Shown here one piece after another: positions 60,948 to 64,000 of a stretch of 64,000 nucleotides of DNA. The stretch's first letter is position 1, and each line of letters opens with the position of its first letter. A program made the position numbers and the translations under genes. Under the pieces are notes generated by a model, which saw only the letters and a list, made by a program, of their open reading frames with translations, was not told the origin of the DNA and ran no database searches. Source of the stretch: Vicinamibacteraceae bacterium (GTDB lineage: Bacteria; Acidobacteriota; Thermoanaerobaculia; Multivoradales; Multivoraceae); NCBI GenBank assembly GCA_012270995.1, contig JAAXHG010000015.1, forward strand, positions 1 through 64,000, written 5' to 3'.

Positions 60948-62396
60948 CTACGAACCCAGGCGCTCGACCTCGTAGACCACCCGACCGGACACGTCGCGGT
61001 GTCTCAGGACGATCCGCGGCCGCTCGTCGACCCAGTCGACGTCGACGCTGAGAAACCCGCCGCCGACGCGGTGGAAGCGGTGGTACTCCGGATCATCGCC
61101 CGGCGTGCCGCCGGCGTGGGCGTCGCTGGCCGGGCCGACCGAGAACTCGTCGAGTCCCGTCTCCGGGTGGACCGAGTGGTACTGCCAATGGCGGTCGCCG
61201 ACGATGACCAGGAAGCTGTCGCCCAGGTTGGCGCGGAACCACCCGCGGACCGCGTCACCTTCGTGGCTGAAGGCGGCGTTGGCGTGGTTGTCGGCCTTGT
61301 TGCTCCGGTCCGGACCGACGATCGGAGTCGGCGAGACGAGGACCTTCCAGTCCGCGTCGCTCGCGAGCAGGGAGTCCCGCAGCCAGCGCCACTGTTCGGT
61401 TCCCCAGATCGTCTTGAGCGGACCGTCCGGCATGTCGTTGGGTGACCGGAAGTCCCGGCCTTCGACCAGCCAGAGCTGCAGCCCCTTGCCCCAGCGAACG
61501 GTCCGGTAGGGGCGTTCCGGCGCCGGCATCTGCTCGACGAAGACCGCCTGGCCCTCCTCGAACGTCATCGGCGCGGAGATGCCCGGTTCGATCCCGGGCC
61601 AGGAGTCGTTTCGCAGGAGATCGTGGTCGTCCTTGAGCCAGTAGCCGGGCACCGAACGCAGGAACGACGCGATCGCGGGCAGCGTGAACATCCGCTGCCA
61701 GTGGTAGCGGGCGAGTTCGACGGAGGTCGCGCGCGGCGACTCGTTGTCGTAGTAGACGTTGTCGCCGATCGACAGGTAGAAGTCCGGCGGGCCGGCGGCC
61801 ATCGAGGGGTAGATGCGGAAGCCGTCCGGGCGGTCGCGGCGGCCGTAGTACTGGCAGGTCATCGCTGCAAACCGCACGGGCGACCGCTCGTCGGAGGCCG
61901 GCGCCGTGCGGAAGGTCGCGGTCTCGATCGCCGTCGCGGGCGCGTCCGGATCAAGGGCCGCAGGCCGCGCCTCGACCGTGACCAGGTAGCGAGTGTTCGG
62001 AGTCAGGCCGTCGAACGCCGCCTGGTGGGTGAAGTCGCGTGCGGCCCCAGTAGGGCGCCAGCCGGCGATCCGTCTCGCCGGGATGCCGCCTGCCTCGCCT
62101 GCCGGCGCTGCCGGCCGCAGCACGACCCGCACTTCGCCCGCCACGCCCGGCACGGCGCCTTCGAGGGACGACACGTCGACGCCAGGCGCCAGCGTCACTA
62201 CCGGCCGGCCCGAGATCTCCGCTCCTGAACGCCGCTGCGGCTCGGCCGTCGTCCGCGTCCAGACCACCGCCGAGGTCGCCCCGACCTCCCCCACGCGAAC
62301 GCCGCTGGCGAGGAACACCGCGTCCGCGGCGTCGCCGGTCGGCTGCGCGGCCGCCGCGCCGGCCAACAGGACGAGCGCGACGAATGACCGAATCAG
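60948..62396 (-). CDS. PhoD-like alkaline phosphatase/phosphodiesterase, secreted
   Basis: About 482 residues. PhoD-type metal motifs: AAMTCQYYGRRD, YLSIGDNVYYDNES, WLKDDHDLLRNDSWPG, and VIVGDRHWQYHSVHPETGLD. An N-terminal beta domain begins FLASGVRVGEVGATSAVVWT after a signal peptide (RSFVALVLLAGAAAAQ). No ATG, GTG or TTG lies in frame just before the signal peptide; CTG at 62396 would overlap the SDR stop as CTGA, imitating the usual ATGA coupling, and CTG at 62402 is another option. The longer frame to 62912 is a shadow of the SDR gene. It should release phosphate from esters or diesters in the periplasm. Confidence 0.83.
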   Translation of the reverse strand: MIRSFVALVLLAGAAAAQPTGDAADAVFLASGVRVGEVGATSAVVWTRTTAEPQRRSGAEISGRPVVTLAPGVDVSSLEGAVPGVAGEVRVVLRPAAPAGEAGGIPARRIAGWRPTGAARDFTHQAAFDGLTPNTRYLVTVEARPAALDPDAPATAIETATFRTAPASDERSPVRFAAMTCQYYGRRDRPDGFRIYPSMAAGPPDFYLSIGDNVYYDNESPRATSVELARYHWQRMFTLPAIASFLRSVPGYWLKDDHDLLRNDSWPGIEPGISAPMTFEEGQAVFVEQMPAPERPYRTVRWGKGLQLWLVEGRDFRSPNDMPDGPLKTIWGTEQWRWLRDSLLASDADWKVLVSPTPIVGPDRSNKADNHANAAFSHEGDAVRGWFRANLGDSFLVIVGDRHWQYHSVHPETGLDEFSVGPASDAHAGGTPGDDPEYHRFHRVGGGFLSVDVDWVDERPRIVLRHRDVSGRVVYEVERLGS

Positions 62397-63160
62397 CCGC
62401 AGCCCAACACTCCCCCGTCGACGGTGAAGGTCTGGCCCGTGGTCCACGAACCCGCACGCGAGGCGAGGTAGACCGCGATGCCCGCGCAGTCGACCGGCTC
62501 GCCTAGGCGCCGGAGCGGTGTTCTTCCGGCGACCGCCTTCTCGCGTTCCGGGTCTTCCCAAAGTGCGCGGGCGAAGTCCGTCTTCACCAGTCCCGGGCAG
62601 ACCGCGTTGACGCGGATGTTGTCGGGACCGAACTCGGCCGCGAGGTTCCGCGCGAGCTGCATGTCCGCCGCCTTGGAGATCGCGTAGGCGCCGAGCACCG
62701 CGTTGCCCCGAAAGCCGCCGACCGAGGACACGATGACGATCGATCCGTCCTTGCGCTCCTGCATCTCGGGAATCACCATCTGGCACAGCCAGTGGACGCT
62801 CCGGATGTTGACCTCCATCACTTTGTCGAACGCCGAGTCCGGAATGCCCAGGCTCGATCCGTAGTACGGATTGACCGCGGCGTTGACGACGAGATTGTCG
62901 ATCTTCCCCCAACGCTCGCGGGTCGCCGCGACCAGCCGTTCCAACTGATCCTTGTGGCCGACGTGGCAGGGGTGCGCGATCGCCTCGCCGCCGCTCTCGT
63001 TGATCGCGGCCGCGACCGCGTCGCAGGCGTCCGCCTTGCGGCTCGAGATGACCACCTTCGAGCCGAAGGCGGCCAGGGCTTCGGCCATCGCCTTGCCGAT
63101 GCCCTTCGTCGATCCGGTGATGACGCTCACCCGGCCGGTGAGGTCGAAGAGATCCTTCAT
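62393..63160 (-). CDS. short-chain dehydrogenase/reductase
   Basis: 255 residues, classical SDR. Cofactor motif VITGSTKGIGKAMAEAL, then NLVVNAAVNP (NNAG-like), catalytic Ser in IVSSVGGFRG, and Y-x3-K in YAISKAADM. The C-terminal VNAVCPGLVKTDFARAL and TFTVDGGVLGCG are usual ends. The SRKADACDAV stretch after beta-2 suggests NADP preference. It reduces or oxidises an unknown alcohol/ketone. The stop codon overlaps the probable CTG start of the phosphatase, so the two may be coupled. Confidence 0.92.
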   Translation of the reverse strand: MKDLFDLTGRVSVITGSTKGIGKAMAEALAAFGSKVVISSRKADACDAVAAAINESGGEAIAHPCHVGHKDQLERLVAATRERWGKIDNLVVNAAVNPYYGSSLGIPDSAFDKVMEVNIRSVHWLCQMVIPEMQERKDGSIVIVSSVGGFRGNAVLGAYAISKAADMQLARNLAAEFGPDNIRVNAVCPGLVKTDFARALWEDPEREKAVAGRTPLRRLGEPVDCAGIAVYLASRAGSWTTGQTFTVDGGVLGCG

Positions 63161-63213
63161 TGTGCAGTCTCCTTGCCTGGCAGTTGTAAGGCGGCAGAGG
63201 GTAACACCGCTGC

Positions 63214-63219
63214 TACAGT
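63214..63219 (+). promoter_or_regulatory. putative -10 box with near-leaderless start (aminotransferase gene)
   Basis: TACAGT, in GCTGCTACAGTGCGCGCC, ends ten bases before the ATG at 63230, as at 59013 and 37417. Confidence 0.5.
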
Positions 63220-63229
63220 GCGCGCCGCA

Positions 63230-64000
63230 ATGAGCGAACCAGGAACAGCGTCAGCAACGGCCACCGACCCGATCCCGATGCGGGTCGGCATGACCGCGCC
63301 CGAAGCGTTCCCGGCCGCTGAGATGGCCGAGGCGGCCGGCCGCGCCATCCTCGACATCGGGAAGGACTTCGCGTTCTACCCCGGCGATCTCGGCCATCCC
63401 GGTCTGCGCGAGGTGCTTGCCCGGCGCGAGGCGGACCGCGAGGGCGCCGACTTCGACCCCGACGAGATCGCGCTGACCAACGGCTCCATGCAGGCGGTGA
63501 CGATGGTCGGCAGGGTGCTGCTGGAAGAGCCGGGCGACGTCGTGATCACGGAGGAGACGACCTATTCGGGCACCCTCGGCGCCTACCGGGGGCTCGGCTA
63601 CCGGCTGGTCGGCGTGCCGCTCGACGAGCACGGAATGGACATCGGCGAACTCCGCCGGACACTGGAGAGCCTGACCACGGCCGGTGAGAAGCCGCGCTTC
63701 ATCTACACGCTGCCGACCTACCACAACCCGACCGGCGCCGTGATGCCCCGCGAACGCCGACTCGAGATGATCGAGGTCGCGCACGAGTTCGACGTCCTCC
63801 TGGTCGAGGACAACTGCTACGCCGACGTCCACTACGACGACGCGCCGCGGCCGCCGCGGAGTCTCTACACGCTGGCGAACGGAGAGGGCGTCGTCTACAT
63901 CGGCTCGCTCTCCAAGATCCTCGGCGCCGGCGTCCGCATCGGATATCTCCTGACCAGACAGCCCCTGCAGCAGCGGTTCCTCGACCAGCGTTTCGACGCC
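63230..64000 (+). CDS. PLP-dependent aminotransferase (class I/II), cut by the window end
   Basis: 257 codons are present; the gene runs past the window. The start is MSEPGTASATATDPIPMRVG. Fold type I motifs: FAFYPGDLGHPGLREVLARR (substrate-loop region), IALTNGSMQAVTMVGRVLLE, the Asn/Pro of TLPTYHNPTGAVMPRERR, Asp-Asn in LLVEDNCYADVHYDD, and the PLP Lys in YIGSLSKILGAGVRIGYL. It resembles the 2-aminoadipate/kynurenine aminotransferase group and the C-terminal half of MocR regulators, but no N-terminal GntR domain precedes it. It transfers an amino group between an amino acid and a keto acid. Near-leaderless promoter as noted. Confidence 0.9.
   Translation, partial: MSEPGTASATATDPIPMRVGMTAPEAFPAAEMAEAAGRAILDIGKDFAFYPGDLGHPGLREVLARREADREGADFDPDEIALTNGSMQAVTMVGRVLLEEPGDVVITEETTYSGTLGAYRGLGYRLVGVPLDEHGMDIGELRRTLESLTTAGEKPRFIYTLPTYHNPTGAVMPRERRLEMIEVAHEFDVLLVEDNCYADVHYDDAPRPPRSLYTLANGEGVVYIGSLSKILGAGVRIGYLLTRQPLQQRFLDQRFDA

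Noticed and set aside
62402..62912. N-terminal extension of the PhoD-like protein
   Set aside because: It is the shadow of the SDR gene; composition is Arg/Gly-rich and has no domain, while the signal peptide begins near 62396.
1..64000. tRNA, rRNA, CRISPR arrays or insertion sequences
   Set aside because: Looked for while reading; no clear cloverleaf, rRNA segment, spaced repeat array, transposase or IS end pairs were recognised. A tRNA scan could still find a short gene missed by eye.

Overview
The window is about 64 kb of high-GC (roughly two-thirds G+C), gene-dense bacterial chromosome with many GTG starts and 4-base stop/start overlaps. Gene content suggests a Gram-negative, probably marine or host-associated Acidobacteriota member. 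The clues are a GWxTD/VWFA-related secreted protein of the acidobacterial type, several large secreted hydrolases, ABC permeases with peptidase-like tails, and many lipoproteins and Sec-exported proteins of unknown function. The phylum is an inference from gene style; there is no rRNA or other marker gene in the window to prove it.

Layout. 1-2.4 kb: sulfatase and a frameshifted Asp/Glu racemase. 2.4-6 kb: a decayed accessory patch with an AAA ATPase/nuclease whose start is disrupted, a cluster of TTGCAACA motifs, a small HTH-like gene, and fused remnants of a PLD-type helicase and a tyrosine recombinase. 6.2-7.7 kb: a secreted haem/copper monooxygenase-like protein with EF-hands. 7.9-24.4 kb: the main locus of interest (below). 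24.4-25.1 kb: VapBC. 25-31.4 kb: secreted proteins, an MFS transporter, an R2-like oxidase, a phosphodiesterase and an epimerase. 31.5-33.6 kb: a ruined GmrSD-type restriction gene and a MntA/HepT pair. 33.8-37.3 kb: VWA protein, MoxR ATPase and pterin dehydratase. 37.4-49.4 kb: LLM oxidoreductase, lipoprotein, VWFA protein, O-antigen ligase, amidase and a 1,429-residue multidomain protease. 49.4-54.5 kb: minus-strand metabolic genes ending with a prenyl transferase. 54.6-59.9 kb: outer-membrane barrel, TrkA-TrkH potassium uptake and an SMP-30 protein. 60-64 kb: a second MntA/HepT pair, PhoD-like phosphatase, SDR and an aminotransferase cut by the window edge.

The most unusual part is 7,899-24,368. 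A tightly packed operon encodes an ABC ATPase, a giant ABC permease with a degenerate M1-peptidase domain, a periplasmic adaptor, a normal RND pump, and a 1,601-residue protein. That protein joins a complete RND permease to a complete ABC ATPase, with extra membrane helices inserted inside the ATPase domain. A 225-residue ABC-2-like permease follows. Downstream lie two 98-residue secreted peptides that share a Sec leader ending in AEPP, a GG-A motif, and cysteines near residues 59/60 and at 97. There is also a 54-residue relative, a duplicated permease, the tail of a third permease copy, and a 22-base dyad element repeated exactly upstream of the two 98-residue peptide genes. I propose, as inference only, a peptide production and export/immunity (bacteriocin-like) locus built on a hybrid RND-ABC exporter.

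Elsewhere the window shows repeated small-scale decay and duplication: a 58-base tandem duplication at the MoxR/VWA gene junction, a perfect 54-base tandem duplication, and four disrupted genes or gene remnants of mobile or defence type. Several genes seem to have leaderless or near-leaderless promoters, with a TGCTACNGT box 9-10 bases before the ATG.
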